Assembly: GCF_020991275.1 (NCBI RefSeq)
Contig: NZ_JAJLQY010000004.1
Coordinates: forward strand, 1 to 64,000
Direction: 5' to 3'
Length of the DNA stretch: 64,000 bases
From: Actinocorallia sp. API 0066
Lineage (GTDB): Bacteria; Actinomycetota; Actinomycetes; Streptosporangiales; Streptosporangiaceae
The position numbers and the translations under genes are program-made. The notes under the pieces were generated by a model that saw only the letters and a program-made list of their open reading frames with translations, did not search any database and was not told where the DNA came from. This document shows, piece after piece, positions 42,316 through 51,328 of the stretch; the first letter of the stretch is position 1, and each line of letters starts with the position of its first letter.

Positions 42316-43307
42316 GCCGCCTCCTTCCCGGGCCGCAGGCAGGCGACCGCTGAAAGCCCGTGCGAGCGCGTCTCGGGAACCCCGGCCGCGCACTCCTCCA
42401 CGGCACGCGGACATCGGTCCCGGAACGCACACCCGGAAGGCGCCTCCGCCAGCGCGCGCGGCGCCCCCTTGATCGCCCTGATCTCCGCCCGCCCGTGCAG
42501 CGACGGGCTGGCCTCCAGCAGCGCCCGCGTGTACGGGTGGGCGGGCTCGGCGAACAGCGCGGCGCCGGGCGCCTCCTCGACGATCCGGCCCGCGTACATG
42601 ACGTAGATCCGGTCGCAGATCGCGGCGGCGAGGTCGAGGTCGTGCGTCACGAACAGCATCCCGGTGCCGCGTTCGGCCTGGAGCCGCCGCAGCAGCCCGA
42701 CGACCTCGGCCTGGGTGGTGACGTCGAGCGCCGTCGTGGGCTCGTCGGCGAGCAGCAGGTCGGGTTCGGCGGCGAGCGCCCCGGCGATCATGACGCGTTG
42801 GAGCATGCCGCCGGAGAACTCGTGCGGGTAGCGGCGCAGCGCCCCGCGCGGGTCCCGGATGCCGACCTGGGCGAGCAGGTCGGCGGCGCGCGAGCGGGCC
42901 GCCTTCGCCGGGACGCCACGGGCGCGCAGCCCCTCGGTGAGGTGGTCGCCGACCCGGCGCACCGGGTTGATGGCCGACCTCGGGTCCTGGAAGACCATCG
43001 CGGCCCGGTGCCGCCGCACGTCCCGCAGCGCGGCCCGGCCCGCGCCGAGCACGTCGCGTCCGGCGACGGTGACCCGGCCGGTGGCGCGCGCCCCGCGCGG
43101 CAGCATGCCGAGGGCGCTGCGCGCGGTGAGGGACTTGCCCGAGCCGGACTCCCCCACGAGGCCGACGGTCTCGCCGCGCGCGACCCGCACGGTGACGTCG
43201 GCGAGCAGCGGCACCGGCCCGAGGGAGAGGCCGAGCCCGCGGATGTCCAGGGCGTCGGCGGCGGTGCCGTCCGTGGTGTCCTTCGCTCTCTTCTCCAGCA
43301 CTTTCAC
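42312..43307 (-). CDS. Dipeptide-type ABC transporter ATPase with Cys-rich C-terminus
   Basis: A 331-residue DppD-like ATPase: Walker A GESGSGKSLT, signature FSGGMLQRVMIA, Walker B LLLADEPTTALD. Unlike its counterpart in the first operon it keeps the C-terminal GCAFRDRCPRAVEECAAGVPE block of the family. GTG at 43307 overlaps the permease stop (GTGA). Confidence 0.92.
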   Translation of the reverse strand: MKVLEKRAKDTTDGTAADALDIRGLGLSLGPVPLLADVTVRVARGETVGLVGESGSGKSLTARSALGMLPRGARATGRVTVAGRDVLGAGRAALRDVRRHRAAMVFQDPRSAINPVRRVGDHLTEGLRARGVPAKAARSRAADLLAQVGIRDPRGALRRYPHEFSGGMLQRVMIAGALAAEPDLLLADEPTTALDVTTQAEVVGLLRRLQAERGTGMLFVTHDLDLAAAICDRIYVMYAGRIVEEAPGAALFAEPAHPYTRALLEASPSLHGRAEIRAIKGAPRALAEAPSGCAFRDRCPRAVEECAAGVPETRSHGLSAVACLRPGKEAA

Positions 43308-44167
43308 GTGTCCTGCTTTCTGGCGATGGTCCCGCCGAGGTGCCCGCCCAGCACGTTGACGGCGATGACGGTGAGCAGCACCGCGACGCCGGGGACGAGG
43401 CCGCTCCACGGGGAGCCCTGGAGGATGGCGCTCTGCGCCTGGCTGATCATGGAGCCCCAGTCGGCGGCCGGGGGCCGGACGCCGAGGCCCAGGTAGGACA
43501 GCGACGCGAGGTCCACCAGCGCGTATCCGAAGGCGAGGGCGCTCTGTGCGACGAGCACGGGCAGGATGTTCGGGAGCAGGTGCCGCAGCGTCACCGACAC
43601 CTCCCCGTACCCGAGGACGCGTGACGCCTCCAGGTACGGCCGGGCGCCTTCCTGGACGGCGGCGCTCCGCACGATCCGTCCGATGAACGGCGTGTAGGCG
43701 ACGGCCAGCGCGCACACGGGCGCGGTGAGCCCTGGCCCGGTGACGGCCGACGCGAGGATCGCGAGGAGCAGGCCGGGGAAGGCGAACACCACGTCCATGC
43801 CGCGTGAGATGACGGCGTCGGCCCAGCCTCCGGCGCGCGCGGCGAGCAGCCCGAGCGCGGTGCCGAGCACGAGGGACAGCGCGACGACGCCGAGCGGGGC
43901 GAGCAGCGACAGCCGGGCCCCGTACATGACGCGCGACAGCACGTCGCGTCCGGTGGAGTCGGTGCCGAGGAGGTGGCCTTCGGTGCCGGGCGGCGCGAGC
44001 GAGTTCAGCAGGCTCGTCGTGTCGGGGTCGTGCGGCGCGAGCAGCGGCGCGAGCAGGCCCGCGAGCGCGACGACCACGAGGAACCCGGCGGAGGCGACGA
44101 CGGCCGCCGGATGCCTGCGCCGGAGCCGGAGCCGACCGGGCCGGAGTTTGGCGACGGCGAGCGTCAT
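43304..44167 (-). CDS. Dipeptide-type ABC permease (DppC-like, second system)
   Basis: A 287-residue permease with about six helices; LLGTDSTGRDVLSRVMYGAR and YLGLGVRPPAADWGSMI are the family marks. ATGA overlap with the upstream permease. Confidence 0.92.
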   Translation of the reverse strand: MTLAVAKLRPGRLRLRRRHPAAVVASAGFLVVVALAGLLAPLLAPHDPDTTSLLNSLAPPGTEGHLLGTDSTGRDVLSRVMYGARLSLLAPLGVVALSLVLGTALGLLAARAGGWADAVISRGMDVVFAFPGLLLAILASAVTGPGLTAPVCALAVAYTPFIGRIVRSAAVQEGARPYLEASRVLGYGEVSVTLRHLLPNILPVLVAQSALAFGYALVDLASLSYLGLGVRPPAADWGSMISQAQSAILQGSPWSGLVPGVAVLLTVIAVNVLGGHLGGTIARKQDT

Positions 44168-45123
44168 GCCTTCACCCCCCGGGCGGTGCGCGGGTCGAGC
44201 AGCGGCAGCACCAGGTCCACGACCGTGTTGACCACGACGAACAGGAGCACGGCGATGAGCGCGATGCCCTGCACGACGGGGAAGTCGCGGCGGGAGACGG
44301 CGGTGATGAGCAGCGAGCCGACCCCGTCGAGCCCGAACGCCGTCTCCACCACGGCGGTGCCGACGAACAGGCTCGCGACCATGACGCCGATGACCGTCAC
44401 CAGCGGCGCGAGCGCGTTGCGCACCACGTGCCGGGCGATCAGGGCGGCGCCGCCGACGCCGCGCCCGCGCGCCGCCTCGACGTGTTCGCGGTCGAGTTCG
44501 GCGCGCAGCGCGGCGTGCCCGACCCGGGCGAGCACCCCGAACACGGCGATCGCCATGGCGACGGCCGGGAGCGTCAGGTGCCAGAGCCGGTCGGCGAAGC
44601 CGCTGCCCGCGCCGGTCGCGGGGAACCAGCCGAGCCCGACGGCGAACACCGCGAGCAGGATGATCGCCGCGACGAACGAGGGCGTCGCGGTGGCGACGGC
44701 GGCGGCCGCGGTGGCGATCCGGTCGGCGAGCCCGCCGCGCACCGCCGACACGAGCGCGGTGCCGAGGCCGAGCACGAGCGCGAGGATCGCGGCGTACGCG
44801 ATGAGCAGGCCGGACACGCCGAGCCGGGCCGAGACGAGCGTGCCGACCTCGGTCTGGAAGCTCAGCGACGTGCCCAGGTCGAGCCGGAGCGCGTGCCCGA
44901 GCCAGTCCAGGTAGCCGGTGACGACGCCCTGGTCGAGCCCGTACCGCTGGCGCAGCGCCTCGATCTGGTCGGGCGACAGGCGGCTGGCTCCGCTGACGGC
45001 CAGGACGGGGTCGCCCGGCATCAGCCGCAGCGACCCGTACACCGCCGCCGAGGCGACGAGGACCGTGGCCGCCGCGCCGAGGACGCGGCGGCCGCAGTGG
45101 ACGGCGAAGGAACGCACCGTCAC
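44164..45123 (-). CDS. Dipeptide-type ABC permease (DppB-like, second system)
   Basis: A 319-residue permease. LRLMPGDPVLAV, YLDWLGHALRLDLGTSLSF and ETAFGLDGVGSLLITAV are DppB-type. GTG at 45123 overlaps the TGA of the binding-protein gene in the same GTGACGGTGCG arrangement as the first operon, which argues that the two operons share ancestry. Confidence 0.92.
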   Translation of the reverse strand: MTVRSFAVHCGRRVLGAAATVLVASAAVYGSLRLMPGDPVLAVSGASRLSPDQIEALRQRYGLDQGVVTGYLDWLGHALRLDLGTSLSFQTEVGTLVSARLGVSGLLIAYAAILALVLGLGTALVSAVRGGLADRIATAAAAVATATPSFVAAIILLAVFAVGLGWFPATGAGSGFADRLWHLTLPAVAMAIAVFGVLARVGHAALRAELDREHVEAARGRGVGGAALIARHVVRNALAPLVTVIGVMVASLFVGTAVVETAFGLDGVGSLLITAVSRRDFPVVQGIALIAVLLFVVVNTVVDLVLPLLDPRTARGVKA

Positions 45124-46754
45124 TTCCCGCCGAGGGAGGCGGCCCACGGCGTGTACACGTCGCGGTGGGAGGGGGCGAGCCCGGTCAGCTTCGATCCGTA
45201 GTACACGTTGACGTACTGCGTGGCGATCGGGATGTTCACCAGGTCGGCGGCCATCACGGCCTGCGCCTTGACGACGTGTCCGGCGCGCTTGACGGGGTCC
45301 TCCTCGCCCTGCGCGGCGGCGACGGCCTTGTCGTAGTCGGTGTTGCGGTATCCGGCGAAGTTGTAGAAGTTCCCGGTGGTGAAGTACGAGTAGTAGGCGA
45401 CCGGCTCGGGGAAGTCGAGGTAGCCGGTGACGATGAACGCGTCGAGTTCGGCGCGCGCCTCGGCGGAGGAGAAGATCCCGCCGTACTGCTGCGGGTTGAG
45501 CGGCCGCAGTTCGACGTTCAGCCCGGCCTGCGCGGCGGAGTCGCCGATCGCGGTGGCGATGCGGGTCTCCTCCTCGCTGGAGGTCGCGTAGGCCAGGACG
45601 ATCTTCTCCTTGGCCTTGGCGGAGCCCGCGGCGAGCTTCTTGGCGCCGTCGAGGTCCTGGGCGGGCTCGGGCAGCGCGTCGTATCCGGCCTTCAGGGCCT
45701 CGGGCGCGTAGCCCCAGGCGCCGGGCGGGACGAGGGAGCGCAGCGGCTGGGCGGTGCCGCCGTAGACGGACTCCAGGATGCCCCGGTAGTCGATGACCTT
45801 CTGGAGGGCGGCGCGGACGGCGGGGTCGCCGAGCGCGCCGTCCTGCTTGAGCACCGCGAGGAAGGTGGCGCCCAGGCCGGTGTTGAACAGCAGGTTGCCC
45901 TTGCCGGCGAGCTGGGCGTGCGCGGCGCGCGGCGCGGTGAACTGGCCGTCGACGTCGCCGCTGGCCAGCGCGGCGGCCTGGGCGGCGGGGTCGGTGACGA
46001 ACGTGAAGTCGACCTTGCCGACCTTCGGCTTGGCCGTCTCCGCGTTCCACCAGCCGTCGTTCCGCTCGATGGTGATGCGCTGGCCCTGGGCCCAGGTGCC
46101 GAGCTTGTAGGCGCCGGTGCACATGAGGCCGCCCTGGGCGGTGCCGAACGCCTTCCCGGCCCGCTCGGCGTACTTCTTCTGCACGACGCTGAACGCGGGC
46201 GTGGCCAGGAAGTTCGGGACGAGCACGTCGGCCTTGCGGAGCCGGATGGTGATCTCGTGCGCGCCGGTGACGCGCACGTCGCGCAGGTGCGCCGACCAGC
46301 CGATCCAGGCGGAGCCGAGCGCCGGGTTGAGGATGCGCTGGATGCTGTACAGGACGTCGTCGGCGGTGACGGGGTCGCCGTTCCAGAACCTGACGCCCTC
46401 GCGGAGCTTGACGACGTAGGTCAGCGGGTCGGGGTGCGCCAGGTCGGTGGCGAGCGCGGGCAGGCGCTCGTAGCCGGGGCCGAAGGTGAACAGGCTCTCG
46501 CAGAGGTTGGCGACGACGGTGCTGACCGGCTCGATCGAGGACGCCGCCGGGTCGAGGACGGGCGGTTCGCCGCTCGGGATGTTCCAGGTGATCGAGGCGA
46601 CCTCGGACGTCGGGGCGGGCACGGCGGTGGTGACGGGTACCGGCGCGGTCCCGGCCGGGTCGGCGCCCTTGCCGCCGCCGGAGCCGGAGCAGGCGGCGAG
46701 GGGGACGAGTCCGGCGAGGACCGCGGCGACGGCGGTCAGACGAGAACGGTGCAT
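45120..46754 (-). CDS. ABC substrate-binding lipoprotein, family 5 (second system)
   Basis: A 544-residue binding protein with signal peptide and lipobox LAACSG. After a Pro/Thr-rich linker come PVLDPAASSIEPV, FWNGDPVTADDVLYS and RNDGWWNAETAKPKV of family 5. First gene of a minus-strand operon that runs to 41470 and perhaps the CocE-type hydrolase. Ligand unknown; peptides or esters would suit that neighbour. Confidence 0.92.
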   Translation of the reverse strand: MHRSRLTAVAAVLAGLVPLAACSGSGGGKGADPAGTAPVPVTTAVPAPTSEVASITWNIPSGEPPVLDPAASSIEPVSTVVANLCESLFTFGPGYERLPALATDLAHPDPLTYVVKLREGVRFWNGDPVTADDVLYSIQRILNPALGSAWIGWSAHLRDVRVTGAHEITIRLRKADVLVPNFLATPAFSVVQKKYAERAGKAFGTAQGGLMCTGAYKLGTWAQGQRITIERNDGWWNAETAKPKVGKVDFTFVTDPAAQAAALASGDVDGQFTAPRAAHAQLAGKGNLLFNTGLGATFLAVLKQDGALGDPAVRAALQKVIDYRGILESVYGGTAQPLRSLVPPGAWGYAPEALKAGYDALPEPAQDLDGAKKLAAGSAKAKEKIVLAYATSSEEETRIATAIGDSAAQAGLNVELRPLNPQQYGGIFSSAEARAELDAFIVTGYLDFPEPVAYYSYFTTGNFYNFAGYRNTDYDKAVAAAQGEEDPVKRAGHVVKAQAVMAADLVNIPIATQYVNVYYGSKLTGLAPSHRDVYTPWAASLGGK

Positions 46755-46886
46755 GGGGACGGGGACCCTTCGTGTCAGGTGCGGGATGCGGTGATCTGCG
46801 CGGCCCGCTCAGGCGGCGCGGCGAGGGGTGGGGGCGACCCGATCCAGGTCTTCGGGGTCGAGCATGGACGCGGCCGAATTGATTGT

Positions 46887-47118
46887 CAATACTGCAAAAC
46901 TAAAACGTCATCGACCGGGCCGGAAGGTGAACGGCGGGCACCCCGGGCGCACAGCGGCGCAGCTCGGGACGGGTGCGGGGGCATGCGGGCAGCACCGCAT
47001 GAGGGCTTGCCGAGGCCCCGGTTTGCGGCGGCGCGGGACCCCTTGGCATGCTCGGAGGCCCCGGACGGGACCCGGTGCCCACACGGCACCGGGTTATTGA
47101 GCAATATTGCAGAACTAA
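46887..47118. promoter_or_regulatory. Two 17-bp repeats CAATAYTGCARAACTAA flanking the divergent promoters
   Basis: CAATACTGCAAAACTAA (46887-46903) and CAATATTGCAGAACTAA (47102-47118) match at 15 of 17 bases; the second contains the palindrome GCAATATTGC. One lies on the transporter side, the other 21 bp before the TetR start. They are the likely operators. The 385-bp gap 46755-47139 holds no gene. Confidence 0.6.
47071..47093 (+). terminator. Hairpin in the leader of the TetR gene
   Basis: Perfect 9-bp stem CCCGGTGCC / GGCACCGGG with a 5-nt loop, followed by TTATTGAGCAATATT. Its place between the promoter region and the operator copy at 47102 could mean an attenuator or a block to read-through; role uncertain. 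Confidence 0.4.
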
Positions 47119-47139
47119 TCAGGAGAAGGGCGGATCCCG

Positions 47140-47757
47140 GTGGGAAGACCGAGCCTCGCCGGACAGCGGCGGCGGGAGATCCTGGAGGCCGCGGCGCGGG
47201 CCGTCGCCAAGCACGGGCTGGCCGGCGCCACCCAGGAGCGGATCGCGCTTGAGGCGGGCATGAGCAGGTCGCACGTCCGGCACTACGTGGGCAACCGGGA
47301 CGAGCTCCTGCACGCGCTGTGGGAGCACGAGATGACCCCCTACCTCGCCGGGACGCGCGCCGCGACCGAGGGGCGGGAGCCGCGCGCGGCGCTCGGGGCG
47401 CTGGTGGACTTCCTGTTCGGGCCGCAGATGGCGCGCAACGACGACGACCTGGTGATCGAGAACCTCATCAGCGGCGCGATGCACGACGTAAGGCTCCGCG
47501 GCCGCATCTACGAGACCTACCGGGGGCTGGAGCGGGACATCGCGGCGGCCGTCCGGGCGGCGGTGCCCGGCTGTGACGCGGCCGAGAGCAGGCAGCTCGC
47601 CTACTCCCTCATCTGCATGGCGTTCGGCCACTCGATGCTGGCCGGGCTGCCCTTCCCCGCGTCCCGGCAGGCCGGGATGAAGGAGCTCGCCCGCCAGCTC
47701 ACCGACGCCCTCGCGGCCCGGACGCCCGACCCCGAGCGGCCCGACACGGACGTCTGA
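47140..47757 (+). CDS. TetR-family regulator of the second ABC operon
   Basis: A 205-residue repressor; HTH about residues 12-55 (LAGATQERIALEAGMSRSHVRHYVGNRDELLHAL). GTG 47140 follows AGGAGAAGGG. The C-terminal domain is of the TetR_C_6/BetI-like type. Divergent from the binding protein at 46754. Confidence 0.87.
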   Translation: MGRPSLAGQRRREILEAAARAVAKHGLAGATQERIALEAGMSRSHVRHYVGNRDELLHALWEHEMTPYLAGTRAATEGREPRAALGALVDFLFGPQMARNDDDLVIENLISGAMHDVRLRGRIYETYRGLERDIAAAVRAAVPGCDAAESRQLAYSLICMAFGHSMLAGLPFPASRQAGMKELARQLTDALAARTPDPERPDTDV

Positions 47758-47763
47758 GCGCGC

Positions 47764-47799
47764 GGCCCCCGCCCGGCCGCCGCGCCGCGCGCGGGGGCC
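47764..47799. terminator. Terminator between convergent TetR genes
   Basis: GGCCCCCGC (47764-47772) pairs perfectly with GCGGGGGCC (47791-47799), with further GCG/CGC pairing inside an 18-nt loop. It lies 6 bp after one TetR stop and 37 bp before the other. Confidence 0.55.
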
Positions 47800-47836
47800 G
47801 GGAACCGGGGACGTGCCGGGTCGCGCCATCGTGCGC

Positions 47837-48421
47837 CTAGGAGGGCCGGGGGGCGGCGGCGAGCAGTCCGACGAGCCTGTCGATCACGGGGACGACCCGT
47901 CCCTCGTGCCAGCGTTCGGGGTCCTCCAGGCTGGACAGGTAGAAGCCGCGCAGCACGAGGTGCAGGACGTCGGCCACGAAGGCCGGGTCGGGGGCGTTCG
48001 CGTCGGCGGCGGCGGCCGCGATGGTCTCCTGGCCGCTCCTGGCGTCCGCGCGGACGACGGCGAGGGCGGCCGAGCCCGGCTCCTCGCGGCCGAGCATCTC
48101 CATGAGCAGCCGCCGCAACACCACGTCGTCGCCGCCGGTGGAGCACGCCCACCGGGTGGAGACGGCGAGCCGCTCGTGCGGCGGCACCCCGTCCAGCGCC
48201 TCCTCCATCTCCGCCCCCCAGTTCCGGACGGCGTGCTCCAGCGCGTTGCCGAGCAGCGCCGCCCTGGTGGGCAGATAGTTGGTGACGAGCGTCGTGGAGC
48301 CGCCGACGCGCTGGGCGACGGCCCTGATGGTCACCCCGTCCACCCCGTCCTCCGCGACGATCCGCAGGGTCGCGTCGGCGATGGTCTGGAGGCGCTGGGC
48401 CACATCGATCTCAACCGGCAT
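47837..48421 (-). CDS. TetR-family regulator, divergent from amidase
   Basis: A 194-residue repressor; HTH about 10-55 (VDGVTIRAVAQRVGGSTTLVTNYLPTRAALL). The TTLVTNYL recognition helix is unlike the other TetR proteins here. ATG 48421 chosen so that the coding region does not run into the operator cluster at 48447-48484. Likely controls the amidase gene. Confidence 0.87.
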   Translation of the reverse strand: MPVEIDVAQRLQTIADATLRIVAEDGVDGVTIRAVAQRVGGSTTLVTNYLPTRAALLGNALEHAVRNWGAEMEEALDGVPPHERLAVSTRWACSTGGDDVVLRRLLMEMLGREEPGSAALAVVRADARSGQETIAAAAADANAPDPAFVADVLHLVLRGFYLSSLEDPERWHEGRVVPVIDRLVGLLAAAPRPS

Positions 48422-48446
48422 GGCGGCAGCGTAACGGTGACCACGG

Positions 48447-48484
48447 CGTTGTACAACACTATTGTACATTGGCGTTGCATAACG
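48447..48484. promoter_or_regulatory. Triple TTGTACAA-like operator cluster
   Basis: CGTTGTACAAC (perfect palindrome at 48448-48457), ATTGTACATT (48461-48470) and CGTTGCATAACG (48473-48484) follow at about 13-bp steps, all sharing TTGYAYAA. Such phased half-sites suggest that two or more TetR dimers bind side by side. Confidence 0.6.
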
Positions 48485-48558
48485 TACGGTGTGCTGCCAT
48501 CACCGATCGCGGCGGACCCGTCGGGCCCGCCGCGTCATGGACGCCGAGGAGCGCACAC

Positions 48559-49977
48559 ATGGAGCTGTGGCAGTTGCCCGCGACCCGGCTGGCGGCGGGG
48601 ATCAGGGACCGCGAGTTCTCCGCGACGGAGGTCGCCCGCGCGAGCCTGGACCGGATCGCGGCGGTCAACCCGACCGTGAACGCCCTTGTCGAACTGCGGC
48701 CGGAGGAGACCCTCGCCGAGGCGGCCCGCGCCGACGCCGCCGTCGCGGCGGGCGCACCGCTCGGGCCACTGCACGGGGTGCCGGTCTCCACCAAGATCAA
48801 CACGGCGGAGAAAGGCAAACTGGCCAGCCAGGGCCTGTCCGCGCTCGTCAACCAGTACGCGCCCGGCGACGAGGGCTGTATCAGCGCGCTGCGCGCGGCG
48901 GGCCCGGTCTTCCTGGGCCGCAGCAACGCGCCGGCGTTCTCGATGCGCTGGTTCTCCACCAACGACCCGCACGGCAGGACGCTCAACCCCTACGACGCCG
49001 CGCGCACGCCGGGCGGCTCCAGCGGCGGCGCCGCCGCAGGCGTCGCGACCGGGATGACGCCGATCGCGCAGGGCAACGACATCGGCGGCTCGATCCGCTA
49101 CCCGGCCGCCTGCTGCGGCGTCGTCGGGGTCCGGCCGACGGTCGGGCTGGTGTCCAACTGGATGCCGCCGCTCGACATCGAGCTGGAGGGGCCGCTGACG
49201 TTCCAGACGTGGGCGGTGCAGGGCCCGCTGGCCAGGACCGTCGAGGACGCCAGGCTGGCGCTGCACGCGATGGTCTCCCCCGACCTGCGCGACCCCTTCG
49301 GCATCCCGGCCGCGCCGCCCTCCACCGCCGGACGTCCCCCGGCGAAGGTCAAGGTGGTGCGGGACGTGGGCCTGGCCAAGTCGCTGCCCGCGATGGACGC
49401 CGGGGTGGACCGGGCGGCGGCCTGGCTCGCCGAGGCGGGCCACCAGGTCGAGGAGATCGACCTCCCGCTGCTCGGCGAGGCGGCCCGCCTGTGGTCGCTG
49501 CTCCTGTTCGAGGACATGCGGCCGATGCTGCCCCAGATGCGCGCGATGGGCGACGAGGCGACCCGCCGGGGCCTCGTCCACTGCTACGAGGCGGCGGCCG
49601 AACTGTGGGGCGCGGAACCGGGCGTCACCGCCTACATCCAGGGCTGGGCGCGCCGCGCCACCCTCATCACCAGGCTCCAGGAACTCCTGGGCGACGACAC
49701 GGTGCTCCTCACCCCGGCGTCCGCCGAGCCCGCGTTCGAGCAGGACGCCGACTACCTCGACGGCGCGAGGGCCCGCAGCCTCTTCGCCGCCCAGTGGCCG
49801 ATGATCGCGGTGCCCGTACTCGGGTTCCCCGCAGTAAGCGTCCCCACCGGCCAAGACACCGGCCTCCCCATCGGCGTCCAACTCATCGGCGGCCGGTTCA
49901 CCGAGGACCTCCTCCTGGACACCGCCGCCGCCATCGAGGCACACAGCGGCTTCGGCACACCCATCGACCCGCGCTGA
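48559..49977 (+). CDS. Amidase signature family hydrolase
   Basis: A 472-residue amidase. Catalytic Lys in VSTKINTA, the signature GGSSGGAAAGVATGMTPIAQG and the catalytic Ser in GNDIGGSIRYPAACCG are present. It hydrolyses a carboxylic amide; the natural substrate is unknown. Not linked to a gatB partner, so not the tRNA-dependent type. ATG 48559 is preceded by GAGGAGCG. Divergent from TetR 47837. Confidence 0.92.
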   Translation: MELWQLPATRLAAGIRDREFSATEVARASLDRIAAVNPTVNALVELRPEETLAEAARADAAVAAGAPLGPLHGVPVSTKINTAEKGKLASQGLSALVNQYAPGDEGCISALRAAGPVFLGRSNAPAFSMRWFSTNDPHGRTLNPYDAARTPGGSSGGAAAGVATGMTPIAQGNDIGGSIRYPAACCGVVGVRPTVGLVSNWMPPLDIELEGPLTFQTWAVQGPLARTVEDARLALHAMVSPDLRDPFGIPAAPPSTAGRPPAKVKVVRDVGLAKSLPAMDAGVDRAAAWLAEAGHQVEEIDLPLLGEAARLWSLLLFEDMRPMLPQMRAMGDEATRRGLVHCYEAAAELWGAEPGVTAYIQGWARRATLITRLQELLGDDTVLLTPASAEPAFEQDADYLDGARARSLFAAQWPMIAVPVLGFPAVSVPTGQDTGLPIGVQLIGGRFTEDLLLDTAAAIEAHSGFGTPIDPR

Positions 49978-49983
49978 CACGGA

Positions 49984-50015
49984 GGCGGCGGGCTCCCCCC
50001 AAGGCGCCCGCCGCC
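49984..50015 (+). terminator. Terminator of the amidase gene
   Basis: Perfect 10-bp stem GGCGGCGGGC / GCCCGCCGCC with a 12-nt loop, 6 bp past the stop. Confidence 0.7.
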
Positions 50016-50323
50016 CGTCAGCCCGCCACCCCCTCCAACCGAACAACCACACACACATTCCGCCATCCGCGATCATCAGAGAGGCCCACAGGTGCCTTTC
50101 CCCCGCCCCGCGTGGTCGCCCCTCGGCGATCATGGATGGATGCGCGGCGATCGAGACCGATCCCGATAGCCGACCATGAGGGACGGAACTATCCGTCCCC
50201 TCTGAGGAGATAGGCGCTAGGCACCAGACATCCTCCAGGGTTAGCCTCGTCTCATGGAAGCTCAAAATCTTGGGACGCGTGGGCTACGAAGTGGCCATAC
50301 GACGCAAACCGGGTGAGGCGGAA
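50016..50323 (+). other. Gap with hairpin and remnant of a lost HTH start
   Basis: No complete gene. GGGACGGA-ACTA-TCCGTCCC (50180-50199) is a perfect 8-bp stem. From ATG 50254 a short frame reads MEAQNLGTRGLRSGH and stops at 50316; it looks like the first residues of an XRE-type HTH regulator that is then interrupted. The sequence becomes clearly less GC-rich from about 50200. Confidence 0.5.
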
Positions 50324-51244
50324 GTGAAACGACGCAAATTTCTCGCCAGCATGGCGTCCGTTAGTTTGGTGCCGAGCGCCAACGGTAACCCCTACCGAGA
50401 TCCGGAATATGTAAGCCTACTCTCAGGCAAGATCAGAGAATCTTACTACGGATCGGGGGGATTTTCCGCGCTCCAAGACGCCACCCGGCACCTTCGCCGT
50501 GTCCAGAGTGTCATCACTAACAGTAAGGACACCCGACTCCTCAGCGCGGCGTCGTCACTGGCCCGGCAGGTCTCGCTCGTACACTACGACATCAAGGATC
50601 TTCCGCAGGCCCAGGAGGCGGGAAAGCTCGCCGCCGTCTTCGCTGAACGAGCAGGAGACAGCGATGGGCAAGCCAGCGCGCTCAACGAACTCTCCGTGTT
50701 CTACCTTTATGATAAAGATGGGCAACGCGGGCAGTACTACGCGCGTCGCGCGCTGACGGTTCCAGATATATCGATAGAGCGGGAATCGCAGGCGCACGCG
50801 AATCTCGGCGGTGCGCTCGGAATACTCAACGAAAAGAAGAACGCGTCCACACACCTGAACCGAGCACAGGAGATCGGCGTCGAACTGCCAGACTTCCGAC
50901 GTGCGATTGTGGTGGGAGACGTAGGTGTCTCGCACTACCATCAAGGTAACTGGAAAGCGGCACAGAGCACCCTCGGCGAAGCGGTGAAACTCCTGGATTC
51001 CACATCTCCCCTGCTCGGAGCAAACTACCTGGCCCGGCAAGTTCTCGTGGCCTTGCGAACGAACCAGCCGCTGCTGGCCGCCGAATTGATGGGCACCCTA
51101 GGCCGTATCGCTCCGATGGTCTCCTCAGCTCGTCTGGACGGCTACCTGGCTGAGATCTTCGCCCTTTCCCACTCCCCCGCCCCGTGGCGAGACGGGCGAG
51201 AGATCAAGACCATGCGCCAGCAGTTGCGAACGTTGCTGATGTAG
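50324..51244 (+). CDS. TPR-domain protein lacking its N-terminal HTH
   Basis: A 306-residue helical protein resembling the C-terminal part of actinobacterial XRE-TPR regulators. It opens with VKRRKFLASMASVSLVPSANG, the RR-FL segment that in those proteins follows the HTH, then tetratricopeptide-like helices (QASALNELSVFYLYDKDGQ; SQAHANLGGALGILNEKKNA; GVSHYHQGNWKAAQSTLGEA). GTG 50324 has a GAGGCGG site; translation could instead begin further up at TTG 50270. GC content is visibly lower than in all neighbours, which suggests horizontal gain. Without an HTH it may be a truncated, nonfunctional copy. Confidence 0.7.
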   Translation: MKRRKFLASMASVSLVPSANGNPYRDPEYVSLLSGKIRESYYGSGGFSALQDATRHLRRVQSVITNSKDTRLLSAASSLARQVSLVHYDIKDLPQAQEAGKLAAVFAERAGDSDGQASALNELSVFYLYDKDGQRGQYYARRALTVPDISIERESQAHANLGGALGILNEKKNASTHLNRAQEIGVELPDFRRAIVVGDVGVSHYHQGNWKAAQSTLGEAVKLLDSTSPLLGANYLARQVLVALRTNQPLLAAELMGTLGRIAPMVSSARLDGYLAEIFALSHSPAPWRDGREIKTMRQQLRTLLM

Positions 51245-51287
51245 CAGGGCGTGCCCTGTTGACGGGGCTGGAGTTTGACTCCGCCCC
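51245..51287 (+). terminator. Two consecutive hairpins after the TPR gene
   Basis: CAGGGC-GT-GCCCTG (51245-51258) follows the stop codon directly; GGGGC-T-GGAGT pairs with ACTCC-GCCCC at 51264-51287 around TTG. Together they are a likely terminator. Confidence 0.6.
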
Positions 51288-51328
51288 GCTGCCCGGACAA
51301 CGCGTCAAAGGGTCATGAACTGCGCGGA

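Noticed and set aside
46800-47100. Small genes within the 46755-47139 gap
   Set aside because: Candidate frames lack ribosome sites and family features, and they would cover the likely promoters and repeat sites.
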